From assembly GCF_016773205.1 (NCBI RefSeq), contig NZ_JAETWB010000005.1:1-64000 (forward strand): a stretch of DNA of 64,000 bases. The letters run 5' to 3'. Origin of the DNA: Belnapia arida. Lineage in GTDB: Bacteria; Pseudomonadota; Alphaproteobacteria; Acetobacterales; Acetobacteraceae. This document shows, one piece after another, positions 22,647 through 30,999 of the stretch. A program made the position numbers and the translations under genes. Numbering within the stretch: position 1 is the stretch's first letter; every line of letters begins with the position of its first letter. The notes below the pieces were generated by a model that did no database searches, had not been told where the DNA came from, and saw only the letters and a list, made by a program, of their open reading frames with translations.

Positions 22647-25571
22647 ATGTCGGATACCCATCCCCCAATGTTCGAAGCCAGGGTCCGTGCGGTGCTTGGC
22701 CCGACCAACACCGGCAAGACGCATCTGGCGATCACCCGCCTGCTGGCGCACAGCAGCGGCATCATCGGCTTCCCGCTGCGCCTGCTGGCGCGCGAGAATT
22801 ATGACCGCATGGTCGCCGCCAAGGGGGAGCGATACGTCGCGCTCATCACCGGCGAGGAGAAGATCGTCCCGCCCGAGGCGAAATGGTTCGCCTGCACGGT
22901 GGAGGCGATGCCGCTCGACCGCCGTGTGGAGTTCCTCGCCGTCGACGAGATTCAGCTCTGCGCCGACCCGGACCGCGGCCATGTCTTCACCGACCGGCTG
23001 CTGAATGCGCGCGGCATGGTCGAGACCATGTTCCTCGGCGCCGAGACCATCCGGCCGCTGCTCCAGCGCCTGATCCCCCAGGCCGAGATCGAGACGCGCC
23101 CGCGCCTCTCCCAGCTCACCCATGCCGGCCCGCAGAAGCTGACCCGCCTGCCCCCGCGCAGCGCCGTCGTCGCCTTCTCCGCCGGCGAGGTCTATGCGAT
23201 CGCGGAGGCCATCCGCCGCCGCCGCGGTGGCTGCGCCGTGGTCATGGGCCGGCTCTCACCGCGCACCCGCAATGCCCAGGTCGCCCTGTACCAGAACCGC
23301 GAGGTTGATTTCCTGGTGGCGACGGACGCCATCGGCATGGGCCTCAACATGGATGTGGACCATGTGGCCTTCGCTTCCCTGCAGAAATTCGACGGCCACA
23401 AGCCGCGCCAGCTCACAGCACAAGAGGCTGCGCAGATCGCCGGCCGCGCCGGCCGCGGCATGCGCGACGGGACCTTCGGCGTGACCGGCGACTGCCCGCC
23501 GCTGCCGGACGAGATCGTCCACAAGATCGAGACCCATAATTTCGAGCCGCTGCAGACGCTGGCCTGGCGCAACAGCGAACTCGACTTCACCAGCGTCGAC
23601 GCCCTGCTCGACAGCCTTGCCGCGCCGGCGCCGCAGCCGGGCCTCGCCAAGGGCAACGACGCGACGGACCACATCACCCTCTCCATGCTGGCGCGGGAGG
23701 ATGAGGTAAGGGCGCTCGCCACCAGCCGCGCCCGGGTGCGGCTGCTCTGGGAAGCCTGCCAGATCCCGGACTTCCGCAAGCTCTCCGACGACAGCCACGC
23801 CGCCCTGTGCAGCCGGGTCTTCCGCCACCTCGCCGAGGACGGCGTGCTGCCCGACGAATGGGCGCTCGGCCAGATCGCCCAGTGCAGCAGCATCGAGGGC
23901 GACCTCGACACGCTGATGGCCCGCCTCGCCAGCATCCGCGTCTGGGCCTATGTCGCCGCCCGCGCCGACTGGCTGAAGGATGCGGCGACGATCCAGGCGG
24001 AGGCCCGCAAGGCCGAGGATGCGGTGAGCGACGCGCTGCACGAGCGCCTCACCGCCCGCTTCGTCGACCGCCGCGCCGCCCATCTCATCCGCCGCCTCGA
24101 CGACACCGAGGAGGAGCTGCTCTCCGCCGTCACCCGCAGCGGCGAGGTGGTGGTCGAGGGCCATCCGGTCGGCAAGGTCGAGGGCTTCCTCTTCCACCCC
24201 GAGGCCGAGGCGGAGACGGAGGAGCAGCGCAAGCTCATCCTCCGTGCCGCCCGCCGCGCCCTGAAGGAGGAGATGCCGCGCCGGGTCGCCGCCCTCGAGG
24301 TGGCCAAGGACGACGCCTTCGCCCTCACGGCCGGCCACCGCATCACCTGGAACAACGGCGCCGGCATCGCCGAGGTCGCCCGCCTCCGCCCCGGCTCCGA
24401 GCCCTCGAAGCCGCTGGTCGAGCCGCTGCCGAGCGAGTTCCTCGACGGTGCCCAGCGCGAGCGCGTCCGCGCTCGCCTCGCCAAGTTCGTGGAAGGCCTG
24501 ATCGCCAAGGAGCTCGGCATCCTGGCGACGATCGAAGCCAAGGCCGAGGCAGAGGGCGCGCTGCGCGGCCCGGCCTTCCTGCTGCGCGAGCAGCTCGGCC
24601 TCGCCCTCGGCGGGACGGAAGGCAATATCAGCCCGGACCTGCGGCAGAAGCTGAAGGCAATCGGCGTGCGCGCCGGCCGCTTCGCCCTTTTCGTGCCGGA
24701 GGCGCTGAAGCCGCGCGCCATGGCGCTGCGCGCCCAGCTCTGGGCCATGTCGCGCAACATCGACACCCCGGGCCTGCCCGCGCCCGGCCTCGTCGCCCTG
24801 CAGAAGCCTGAGCCGGGGATGGCGACGCCGCCGATCTGGGCCGATTGGCCGCCGGGCTTCGCCGCGACCATCGGCTGGATTGAGGCCGGGCCGGTACTGC
24901 TCCGCCTCGACGTGGCGGAGCGCATCGCCGCCGAGCTCGGCTACCTGACCCGCCGCGCCCCTGCCCCGCCGCCGCCCGACCTCGCCAGCCGCCTCGGGGT
25001 GAAGGCGGATACGCTCGGCGTGACGCTGACCGCGCTCGGCTTCCGCCTCATGGAGCCGCAGGCCCTGGAGGAGGGGCAGTACGGCCCGCCGACGCCGCTC
25101 CGCATCGCCCAGCCGCGGCCGCAGCACCATGCCCGGGGCGGCGAACGCCGGCCTCAGGGGCCGCAGCCTCAAGGCCAGCCCCATCAAGGCCAGCGCGACC
25201 GCCGCCCGCCGCAGCAGGCTCGGCCGCAGCCGCCCGCCCTGCCGGAGGGGATGTTCGGCCCGCCGGTGCCGGCCGAGCTGCTGCGCGGCCCGCGGCCGCA
25301 GCATCACGGCAAGCCGCAGCATCACCAGGGCCGGCCGCCGTACCAGGGCAAGGGCCCACCTCAGCATCGCGGCCCGCGGCCCGAGGGCCGGCCGGAGCAT
25401 CGCCAGGAGGGCCGGCCCGAGGGACGGCCTGAAGGCCGCCTTGACCAGCAGCGCCCGCGCCATGACGGCCCGCCACGCGGCCCGCGCCCGTCGCAGCCGC
25501 CGCGCAAGCCGGAGCCGCGGATCAACCCCGACTCGCCCTTCGCCATCCTGGCGCAGCTCAAGCTGCGTTAG
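22647..25571 (+). CDS. SUV3-like superfamily 2 helicase with long disordered tail
   Basis: This 974-residue helicase is of the Suv3/MgpS type found throughout Alphaproteobacteria, probably acting on RNA. Motif I is GPTNTGKTHLA (residues 18-28), motif II AVDEIQLC, the C-terminal RecA lobe has ATDAIGMGLNMDVDHVAFAS, and motif VI is QIAGRAGRGMRDG. Accessory helical domains fill residues 330 to 820. Residues about 825 to 955 are low-complexity Pro/Gln/His/Arg/Gly (repeats such as EGRPE and PQHH), then PDSPFAILAQLKLR closes the protein. It is followed after 3 bp by the S4 gene and then fdxA and carD, a neighbourhood common in this class. Confidence 0.92.
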   Translation: MSDTHPPMFEARVRAVLGPTNTGKTHLAITRLLAHSSGIIGFPLRLLARENYDRMVAAKGERYVALITGEEKIVPPEAKWFACTVEAMPLDRRVEFLAVDEIQLCADPDRGHVFTDRLLNARGMVETMFLGAETIRPLLQRLIPQAEIETRPRLSQLTHAGPQKLTRLPPRSAVVAFSAGEVYAIAEAIRRRRGGCAVVMGRLSPRTRNAQVALYQNREVDFLVATDAIGMGLNMDVDHVAFASLQKFDGHKPRQLTAQEAAQIAGRAGRGMRDGTFGVTGDCPPLPDEIVHKIETHNFEPLQTLAWRNSELDFTSVDALLDSLAAPAPQPGLAKGNDATDHITLSMLAREDEVRALATSRARVRLLWEACQIPDFRKLSDDSHAALCSRVFRHLAEDGVLPDEWALGQIAQCSSIEGDLDTLMARLASIRVWAYVAARADWLKDAATIQAEARKAEDAVSDALHERLTARFVDRRAAHLIRRLDDTEEELLSAVTRSGEVVVEGHPVGKVEGFLFHPEAEAETEEQRKLILRAARRALKEEMPRRVAALEVAKDDAFALTAGHRITWNNGAGIAEVARLRPGSEPSKPLVEPLPSEFLDGAQRERVRARLAKFVEGLIAKELGILATIEAKAEAEGALRGPAFLLREQLGLALGGTEGNISPDLRQKLKAIGVRAGRFALFVPEALKPRAMALRAQLWAMSRNIDTPGLPAPGLVALQKPEPGMATPPIWADWPPGFAATIGWIEAGPVLLRLDVAERIAAELGYLTRRAPAPPPPDLASRLGVKADTLGVTLTALGFRLMEPQALEEGQYGPPTPLRIAQPRPQHHARGGERRPQGPQPQGQPHQGQRDRRPPQQARPQPPALPEGMFGPPVPAELLRGPRPQHHGKPQHHQGRPPYQGKGPPQHRGPRPEGRPEHRQEGRPEGRPEGRLDQQRPRHDGPPRGPRPSQPPRKPEPRINPDSPFAILAQLKLR

Positions 25572-25574
25572 GCC

Positions 25575-25877
25575 GTGGCGGAGGCTGAGGACCAGGACTG
25601 GCAGCGGCTCGACAAATGGCTCTGGTGCGCGCGGGTGGCGAAGTCCCGCGCCGCCTGCGCCCGCATCGTCGAGACCGGGGGCGTCCGGGTGAACCGCCAG
25701 CCGACCGACAAGCCGCATTACAAGCTCCGCCCGGGCGACGTGCTGACCTTCGCCCTCGGCAGCGCCGAGCGCGGCGTGGTGCGGATCTGGCGCGTGCTGG
25801 CGCTGGGCGACCGGCGCGGGCCGGCGAGCGAGGCGCGGCTGCTCTTTGAAGACATGTCAGGCGACTCTTCGGCCTGA
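25575..25877 (+). CDS. RNA-binding S4 domain protein (HslR-like)
   Basis: This 100-residue protein is almost entirely one S4 RNA-binding domain: RLDKWLWCARVAKSRAACAR, then IVETGGVRVNRQPTDKPHYK and LRPGDVLTFALG. E. coli HslR, of the same size and fold, binds stalled 50S subunits carrying peptidyl-tRNA. The start is GTG 25575, the only reasonable start before the domain, 3 bp after the helicase stop, so the two are surely translated from one message. A function in ribosome rescue is inferred from HslR. Confidence 0.9.
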   Translation: MAEAEDQDWQRLDKWLWCARVAKSRAACARIVETGGVRVNRQPTDKPHYKLRPGDVLTFALGSAERGVVRIWRVLALGDRRGPASEARLLFEDMSGDSSA

Positions 25878-26054
25878 CCGCTTGCCAGCCGGGCCGTGCC
25901 GGTCCATGTCTCCGCCTCGCCGCATGGACTGCGCCAGGGCGTGCTTCGCGATCACTGGATTGCCGAGCAGACCCCGGCTTAATGTTGTGTCGCATGATTC
26001 ACGCCTCCGGCCGTTCCAGCCTCTGGCGATCATGCTCTTGGGGACCGATCCGCC

Positions 26055-26387
26055 GTGACTTATGTCGTCATCGAAAATTGCATCAAGTGCAAGTTCATGG
26101 ACTGCGTGGAGGTTTGCCCGGTCGACTGCTTCTATGTCGGCGAGAACATGCTGGTCATCCATCCTGATGAGTGCATCGACTGTGGCGTCTGCGAGCCGGA
26201 GTGCCCGGCCGAGGCCATCGTTCCCGACAGCGACGACCGCGCCGCCCCGTATGCCGAGCTGAACCGCAGCTATGCCGCGGAGTGGCCGAACATCACCCGC
26301 AAGGGCGAGCCGCCGGCCGATGCCGACGAGTGGAAGGACAAGCCCGGCAAGCGGGAGCTGTTCAGCGCCAATCCCGGCAAGCCCTGA
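26055..26387 (+). CDS. fdxA: Seven-iron ferredoxin FdxA
   Basis: This 110-residue [3Fe-4S][4Fe-4S] electron carrier has Cys at 9, 12, 17, 21 and 25, then 40, 43, 46 and 50. By analogy to Azotobacter ferredoxin I, C9, C17 and C50 bind the 3Fe cluster and C21, C40, C43 and C46 the 4Fe cluster. [20 protein letters not shown] and [17 protein letters not shown] are the cluster blocks. The start is GTG 26055. The preceding 177 bp after the S4 gene contain no supported gene and probably hold the promoter. Confidence 0.95.
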   Translation: MTYVVIENCIKCKFMDCVEVCPVDCFYVGENMLVIHPDECIDCGVCEPECPAEAIVPDSDDRAAPYAELNRSYAAEWPNITRKGEPPADADEWKDKPGKRELFSANPGKP

Positions 26388-26437
26388 GGTCCGGCGCGTC
26401 TCACGATTGCGACGGCGCTCTCTGGCTGGACACCTGG

Positions 26438-26466
26438 GTGACATCCCAGGGAAATAATGCTATGCT
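26438..26466 (+). promoter_or_regulatory. Candidate sigma-70 promoter of carD
   Basis: GTGACA (26438-26443) and TATGCT (26461-26466) are separated by exactly 17 bp. The -35 is embedded in a CCTGGG/CCCAGG inverted repeat, a possible operator. The predicted leader of about 190 nt before ATG 26662 contains a GC-rich imperfect hairpin near 26546-26571. Confidence 0.45.
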
Positions 26467-26661
26467 TTCGGGATGACGGCGAAACCGCCCCGGTTCGTCC
26501 GAGCCTCGCAGGCGCCCAGGATGGCCCTGTCCGCAGGGCTTCGGTCCGGCCGATGAATCGGGCCGGTCCTGAGCCGATGACAAGTCCTGGCGATAGCCCC
26601 ATCTGTGCGCCCTTCTCTGGCGCCGCGTGGCGTCGCCGGTGACGCAGGAGAGTTACCCGGA

Positions 26662-27471
26662 ATGAAGCAACCCGCCCGCGCCAAGCCATCGGCCCCGAAG
26701 GCCGAGACGGGCCGCCCATCGGGCTCCGCGGCGCGCCCGGACGAGACGAAGCCCGCACGCGCGGTCGCCGCCTCGGTCGCCAAGTCGCCCGCCAAGCACG
26801 CCTCCGACAAGCCCGCCCCCGGCAAGCCCGAAGCCGAGGCCCCGCAGGGCATGGCCGAGGCCCAGGCCGCCGCCCCGTTGCCCCCGCCCCTGCCGACCTA
26901 TTCGAGCGGGGCGCCGCCCAGCGGCCCGGTGCCGATGCGCCGCGACACCCACCCCTCCATCCCGCCCCGGCAGCCCTCGAAGCCCGTCGACTTCAAGGCC
27001 GGCGACCATGTCGTCTACCCGACCCACGGGGTCGGCACCGTCCAGGGCATCGAGGCAATGTCCGCCGCCGGGCTGACGCTCCAGGTCATCGTCGTCACCT
27101 TCGACGAGAACCGGATGACGCTGCGCGTGCCGGTCAACAAGGCCGCCTCCTCCGGCCTCCGCAAGCTGGCCGCGCCCGACTCGATGCAGGAGGCGCTGGA
27201 CACGCTAAAGGGCCGCGCCCGCATCAAGCGCACCATGTGGTCCCGCCGCGCTCAGGAATACGAGGCGAAGATCAACAGCGGCGACCCGGTCGCCATCGCC
27301 GAGGTGGTGCGCGACCTGCACCGCAATGCCGGGCAGCCCGACCAGTCTTTCTCGGAGCGGCAAATTTACGAGCAGGCGATGGACCGTCTGGCCGCCGAGC
27401 TGGCCGCCATCGACCGCACCGACAAGGCCGCGGCGACTACCAAGCTGCTGGACCATCTGAAGGCCGGCTGA
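26662..27471 (+). CDS. carD: CarD-family RNA polymerase-binding transcription factor
   Basis: This 269-residue protein has a CarD/CdnL-type domain from about residue 110 (DFKAGDHVVYPTHGVGTVQG), with the Tudor-like RNA polymerase-interacting fold. The helical C-terminal part binds promoter DNA near the -10 upstream edge (TMWSRRAQEYEAKINSGDPV, IAEVVRDLHR, FSERQIYEQAMDRLAAELA). CarD stabilises open complexes, often at rRNA promoters. Residues 1-109 are an Ala/Pro/Lys-rich extension with no recognised fold, longer than in most homologues. ATG 26662 has GGAGAG upstream. The stop overlaps panE by one base. Confidence 0.93.
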   Translation: MKQPARAKPSAPKAETGRPSGSAARPDETKPARAVAASVAKSPAKHASDKPAPGKPEAEAPQGMAEAQAAAPLPPPLPTYSSGAPPSGPVPMRRDTHPSIPPRQPSKPVDFKAGDHVVYPTHGVGTVQGIEAMSAAGLTLQVIVVTFDENRMTLRVPVNKAASSGLRKLAAPDSMQEALDTLKGRARIKRTMWSRRAQEYEAKINSGDPVAIAEVVRDLHRNAGQPDQSFSERQIYEQAMDRLAAELAAIDRTDKAAATTKLLDHLKAG

Positions 27472-28412
27472 TGCGCATCCTCTGCCTCGGCGCCGGCGCC
27501 CTCGGCGGCTATTTCGGTGGCCGCCTGGCCCAGGCCGGGGCAGATGTCAGCTTCCTCGTCCGCCCCGCCCGCCAGGGGCGGCTGGCGGCGGAGGGCCTCG
27601 TCATCGAGAGCCCCTTCGGCAATGCCCGCCTTCCCGTCCGCACGCTGACGGCGGCGGAGCCCGGCTTCGACCTCGTTCTGCTCACCTGCAAGGCCTATGA
27701 CCTCGATGCCGCCATCGAGGCGATCCGCCCCGCCATGGGTCCGGCGACGGCCGTCCTTCCCGTGCTCAACGGCCTTTCCCACATTGCCCGCCTGCAACGG
27801 GAGTTCGGCGAGGGCCAGGTCCTTGGCGGCCTCGCCAAGATCCAGGCGACGCTGACCCCGGCCGGGGTCGTGAAGCAGTTGAGCGACTGGCGCTGGCTCA
27901 CCTTCGGCGAGCTGGACGGCAGCGCCTCCGCCCGCACCCAGGCCCTGGCCGCCCTCGCCGCGCCGGCCGAGGGCATGGTTGCCGAGGCCGTTCCCGACAT
28001 CATGGCGCGCATGTGGGAGAAGCTGGTGCATCTCGGCACCACCGCCCTCGGCACCGTGCTGATGCGCGCCAATACCGGCGAGATCGCCCGCGCGCCCGGC
28101 GGCGCCGCGCTGATGCACCGCATCCTGGAGCGCAACGCCGCCATCGCCGCCGCCAACGGCTACCCCGTGCGCCCCGGCTTCATGGAGGAGTTCCGCCGCC
28201 TCTTCGCCGACCCCGCCGGCGGCTACGCGGCTTCGATGCTGCGCGACCTCGAAGCCGGCGGGCGGATCGAGGCCGATCACATCCTCGGCTTCCTGCTCCA
28301 GGCGGCGCAGGCGGCCGGCCTTCCGCACGAGCTGCACGAGGCGGCCTACATCCACGCCAAGGCCTTCGAGCAGCGCCGCGACGCCGGCCGCCTACCGGCG
28401 CGCCAGGCGTAG
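27471..28412 (+). CDS. panE: 2-dehydropantoate 2-reductase family protein
   Basis: This 313-residue NADPH-dependent reductase is of the PanE/ApbA family, which makes pantoate for coenzyme A. The Rossmann motif is MRILCLGAGALGGYFGGRLA. The catalytic Lys is in MWEKLVHLGTTALGTVLM, the N-terminal domain has LVLLTCKAYDL, and the helical C-terminal domain ends SMLRDLEAGGRIEADHILGF. These blocks are typical of ketopantoate reductases, but the family has many paralogues with other substrates. It is translationally coupled to carD (TGATG). Its last 21 bp overlap the convergent MFS gene. Confidence 0.85.
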   Translation: MRILCLGAGALGGYFGGRLAQAGADVSFLVRPARQGRLAAEGLVIESPFGNARLPVRTLTAAEPGFDLVLLTCKAYDLDAAIEAIRPAMGPATAVLPVLNGLSHIARLQREFGEGQVLGGLAKIQATLTPAGVVKQLSDWRWLTFGELDGSASARTQALAALAAPAEGMVAEAVPDIMARMWEKLVHLGTTALGTVLMRANTGEIARAPGGAALMHRILERNAAIAAANGYPVRPGFMEEFRRLFADPAGGYAASMLRDLEAGGRIEADHILGFLLQAAQAAGLPHELHEAAYIHAKAFEQRRDAGRLPARQA

Positions 28413-29588
28413 CCCCAGCACCAGGATCGCCACAGCCGCCACCGCCAGGGCCGGTGCCACGCCGGCCCCTGCCATCGCCAACCCCATCACCACCGGCCCC
28501 AGCGACTGGCCGGCGAAGAAATGGAAGGCGTGCAGCGCGACCGCCGAGCCCCGCGCCTCCGGCGCCAGCTCCGTCACCCGCGTCTGGATGCTGTTGTGGA
28601 TCATGTAGAAGCCCGTCCCCAGCGCCAGCCCCGCGGCGATGAAGGCCGCCACCGCCGGCGCCAGGGCGAAACCGACCAGCGCCAGCGCCGCCAGCCCTGC
28701 CCCCAGCATCACCATCCGCCCCTGGCCGAGCCGCGCCAGCAGCGGCCGCGCCACCATCGCATAGACGACGCCGCCCAGGCCGAAGGCGGCGACGGTCATC
28801 CCCGCTTCGGCCGTCGCCCCGAGCGAGCCGCCGAGCCCACGCCCCTCCAGCATCGGCGCGAAATAGGGAAAGGTGCCGAAGACCAGCACCCCCTCGATCG
28901 CCACCGCGGCATAGAGCAGCCGCGCCTGGGGCAGCGCCAGGATTCCCCTGTACCGCCGGATCGCCCGCGCCGCGTCGAAACGCGCCCGCGGCTCCGGCAC
29001 CCGGCTGAGCGGAATGGCCAGCATCACCAGCGCCGCCGCCGCCGCCAGCCCGGCGCAGAGCAGCATCACCCCGCGCCAGCCGATCACCCCGCCCAGCGCC
29101 CCGGCCACCGCCCCGCCGGCGATCTGCCCGACGATGGAGAAGACCAGCAGCCGGCTCAGCGCCACCTGCCGCCCCTCGATCGGCACCGCGTCGCCGACGG
29201 CGGCGAGCGTCAGCGGCATGATCCCGCCCGCCGCCATCCCGGCCAACGCCCGGAGCGCCAGCAGCACGCCGAGGCTCGGCGCCAGGGGCGCCAGCAGGCA
29301 GAACAGGGTCAGGCAGCAAAGTCCTACTTGGATGATCCGCCGCTTCCCCACCGCGTCGCCGACCGGGCCGAGGATCGGCTGGATCAGCGCGAAAGGCAGC
29401 GCATAGGCCGAGGCGAGCAGCGCAGCCTCCCGCACCGGCGCCCCGAACTCGCCGGCGAGCGTCGTGACGAAGGGGTCAAGCACGCGCCCGCCGAAGGCCC
29501 CAGCGAAGCAGGAAATGCCGAGCAGCAGGATCAGCCGCCGCACATCGGTCCTGGGCTCGGCGGCGGGCGGGATCTGATCGAAGGCCAT
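28392..29588 (-). CDS. Major facilitator superfamily transporter
   Basis: This 398-residue protein has about twelve hydrophobic helices beginning after residue 18 (LILLLGISCFAGAFGGRVLD). The MFS loop motif is GPVGDAVGKRRIIQVGL. The second half repeats a similar arrangement (ARPLLARLGQGRMVMLGAGL). This resembles proton-driven drug or arabinose-efflux type MFS_1 members. The substrate is unknown. It is convergent with panE and shares 21 bp with it. On the same strand, the DJ-1/PfpI gene upstream ends 43 bp away, so the two could be one operon. Confidence 0.85.
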   Translation of the reverse strand: MAFDQIPPAAEPRTDVRRLILLLGISCFAGAFGGRVLDPFVTTLAGEFGAPVREAALLASAYALPFALIQPILGPVGDAVGKRRIIQVGLCCLTLFCLLAPLAPSLGVLLALRALAGMAAGGIMPLTLAAVGDAVPIEGRQVALSRLLVFSIVGQIAGGAVAGALGGVIGWRGVMLLCAGLAAAAALVMLAIPLSRVPEPRARFDAARAIRRYRGILALPQARLLYAAVAIEGVLVFGTFPYFAPMLEGRGLGGSLGATAEAGMTVAAFGLGGVVYAMVARPLLARLGQGRMVMLGAGLAALALVGFALAPAVAAFIAAGLALGTGFYMIHNSIQTRVTELAPEARGSAVALHAFHFFAGQSLGPVVMGLAMAGAGVAPALAVAAVAILVLGLRLARR

Positions 29589-29631
29589 TCGCCCGAGTGT
29601 GCGCTGCACCGCAGCATCGGGCAACAGGCCG

Positions 29632-30321
29632 TCAGGCGGTGAGCCGCGCCGCCACCCGCTGCACCAGCGCCTCGCGCTCCGCCCGCATCCCTGCCCCGCG
29701 GGCCCGCGCCGCCTCCAGCACCGAGGAGGGCGCCGTCTCCGGCCGCCCGGCGTTGAAGGGCGGTGCCGGCGCATATTCGATCTGCAGCTGGATCGCCTGC
29801 GCCACATCCGGCCCGGCGATCTCGGCGGCGATGGTCAGCGCGAAATCCACCCCCGCCGTCACGCCGCCGCCGGTGACGAGGTTGCCGTCCTGCACCACCC
29901 GCGCCTCCACCGGCACGGCGCCGAAGGCGGCGAGGAAGTCATGGCTCGCCCAATGCGTCGTCGCCCGCCGCCCCTTCAACAGCCCCGCCGCCCCCAGCAC
30001 CAGCGCCCCGGTGCAGACCGAAGTGAGGTAGCGGAGCCCTGGCGCCTGCGCCCGCAGGAAGCCGAGCACTGCCTCATCCTCCATCAGCGCCGCCACGCCG
30101 GGCCCGCCGGGGATGCAGAGGATATCGAGCTGCGGGCAGTCCGCCATCGCCGTATCCGCCAGCATGGTGAGGCCGGTATCGGCGCGGACCGGCCCCGCCT
30201 CCTTCCAGATGAGGCGAACCTCGGCGCCCGGCAGCCGGCTCATCACCTCATAGGGCCCGGTGAAGTCGAGCTGCGTGAGCTTCGGGAATAACAGGAAGCC
30301 GATGGAAAGCGCTGCGGTCAT
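29632..30321 (-). CDS. DJ-1/PfpI-family protein (isonitrile hydratase-like)
   Basis: This 229-residue alpha/beta protein of the GATase1-like DJ-1/PfpI superfamily has its nucleophile Cys in YLTSVCTGALVLGAAGLLKG and the nearby general elements FTGPYEVMSRLPGAEVRLIW and DILCIPGGPGVAALM. The THWASHDFLAAFGAVPVEARVV segment matches isonitrile hydratases and the amidase-like part of GlxA-type regulators; no AraC HTH follows, so it is the enzyme-only form. The natural substrate is uncertain. A gap of 114 bp upstream, to 30435, contains no gene I can support. Confidence 0.85.
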   Translation of the reverse strand: MTAALSIGFLLFPKLTQLDFTGPYEVMSRLPGAEVRLIWKEAGPVRADTGLTMLADTAMADCPQLDILCIPGGPGVAALMEDEAVLGFLRAQAPGLRYLTSVCTGALVLGAAGLLKGRRATTHWASHDFLAAFGAVPVEARVVQDGNLVTGGGVTAGVDFALTIAAEIAGPDVAQAIQLQIEYAPAPPFNAGRPETAPSSVLEAARARGAGMRAEREALVQRVAARLTA

Positions 30322-30435
30322 GGCTGATCCTCCCGCCGCATCCTGCCACGCTCCCGCTCCGGCGATAGCCCCTGCCGGGCCGCGCCAGGGAGCGCCTCGG
30401 CAAGGCCGGCGGCATCCGCCAGGGGTGCCTCGGGG

Positions 30436-30999
30436 TCACCGCCCCAGCCCCCGCAGATCGGCCGCATGATCCACGTCGCGCAGCCGGCGCAGCAGGGCCA
30501 CCCGATGGCGGGGGAAATTGGCCAGCGTATCCGCCAGCGCATGCTCGGTGGACCAGCGCACCCGGGCGAAGGGATGCTCCGGCCGCCGCGGCCCGAAGCC
30601 GACCAGCCAGTAGCCGCCATCCTCCGAGGGGCCGAAGACCGCGTCCGCCCGCCCCAGCGTCCGGAACGCGGCGGCGATATCGGCCGGGCCGATCGCCGGG
30701 ATGTCGCTGCCGATCAGCACCGCCCGCCGGTGCCGCCCGAGCGCGCGGGCCATCCTCTCCCCAAGATCGCCCCCACCTTGCGGATGCAGCGCCACCCCCG
30801 CCCGCCAGCGCGCCCGGTCCGGCGTCGCGGCCAGCAGGAAGCGCCAGCGCCGGTCATGCCCGAGCCGCCGGACCAGCCGCGCCACCTGGCCGCGGTGGAA
30901 GCGGAGCGCCGTCAGGTCGCCCACCTCCCGCGCCAGCCGCCGCTTCACGGTGCCGAGCCGCGGCGCGCGGGCGAACAGGATCAGCGTATCTCCCTTCAT
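30436..30999 (-). CDS. DUF2064/TIGR04282-type glycosyltransferase-like protein
   Basis: This 187-residue nucleotidyl/glycosyltransferase-like protein begins MKGDTLILFARAPRLGTVKR, with the N-terminal RAPRLG(T/K)VKRRLA pattern of the family. It continues with LIGSDIPAIGPADIAAAF and the metal-binding FGPSEDGGYWLVGFG. It overlaps the next gene upstream by 4 bp (ATGA). The pair TIGR04282-TIGR04283 is named after arsenosugar biosynthesis in some organisms, but it also occurs without arsenic genes, as here. The reaction is not known from sequence. Confidence 0.85.
   Translation of the reverse strand: MKGDTLILFARAPRLGTVKRRLAREVGDLTALRFHRGQVARLVRRLGHDRRWRFLLAATPDRARWRAGVALHPQGGGDLGERMARALGRHRRAVLIGSDIPAIGPADIAAAFRTLGRADAVFGPSEDGGYWLVGFGPRRPEHPFARVRWSTEHALADTLANFPRHRVALLRRLRDVDHAADLRGLGR

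Noticed and set aside
20095-22668. A single large fusion of cfa with upstream sequence
   Set aside because: The frame stays open upstream, but that part is antisense-free shadow of the MFS gene in another frame. The Cfa fold begins near ATG 21333.
25878-26054. A 70-codon frame between the S4 gene and fdxA
   Set aside because: It overlaps the end of the S4 gene in another frame, has no fold or ribosome site, and its sequence looks random.
26388-26661. Small genes in the fdxA-carD gap
   Set aside because: Short frames there have shadow-like composition and no ribosome site. The region is better explained as promoter plus leader of carD.
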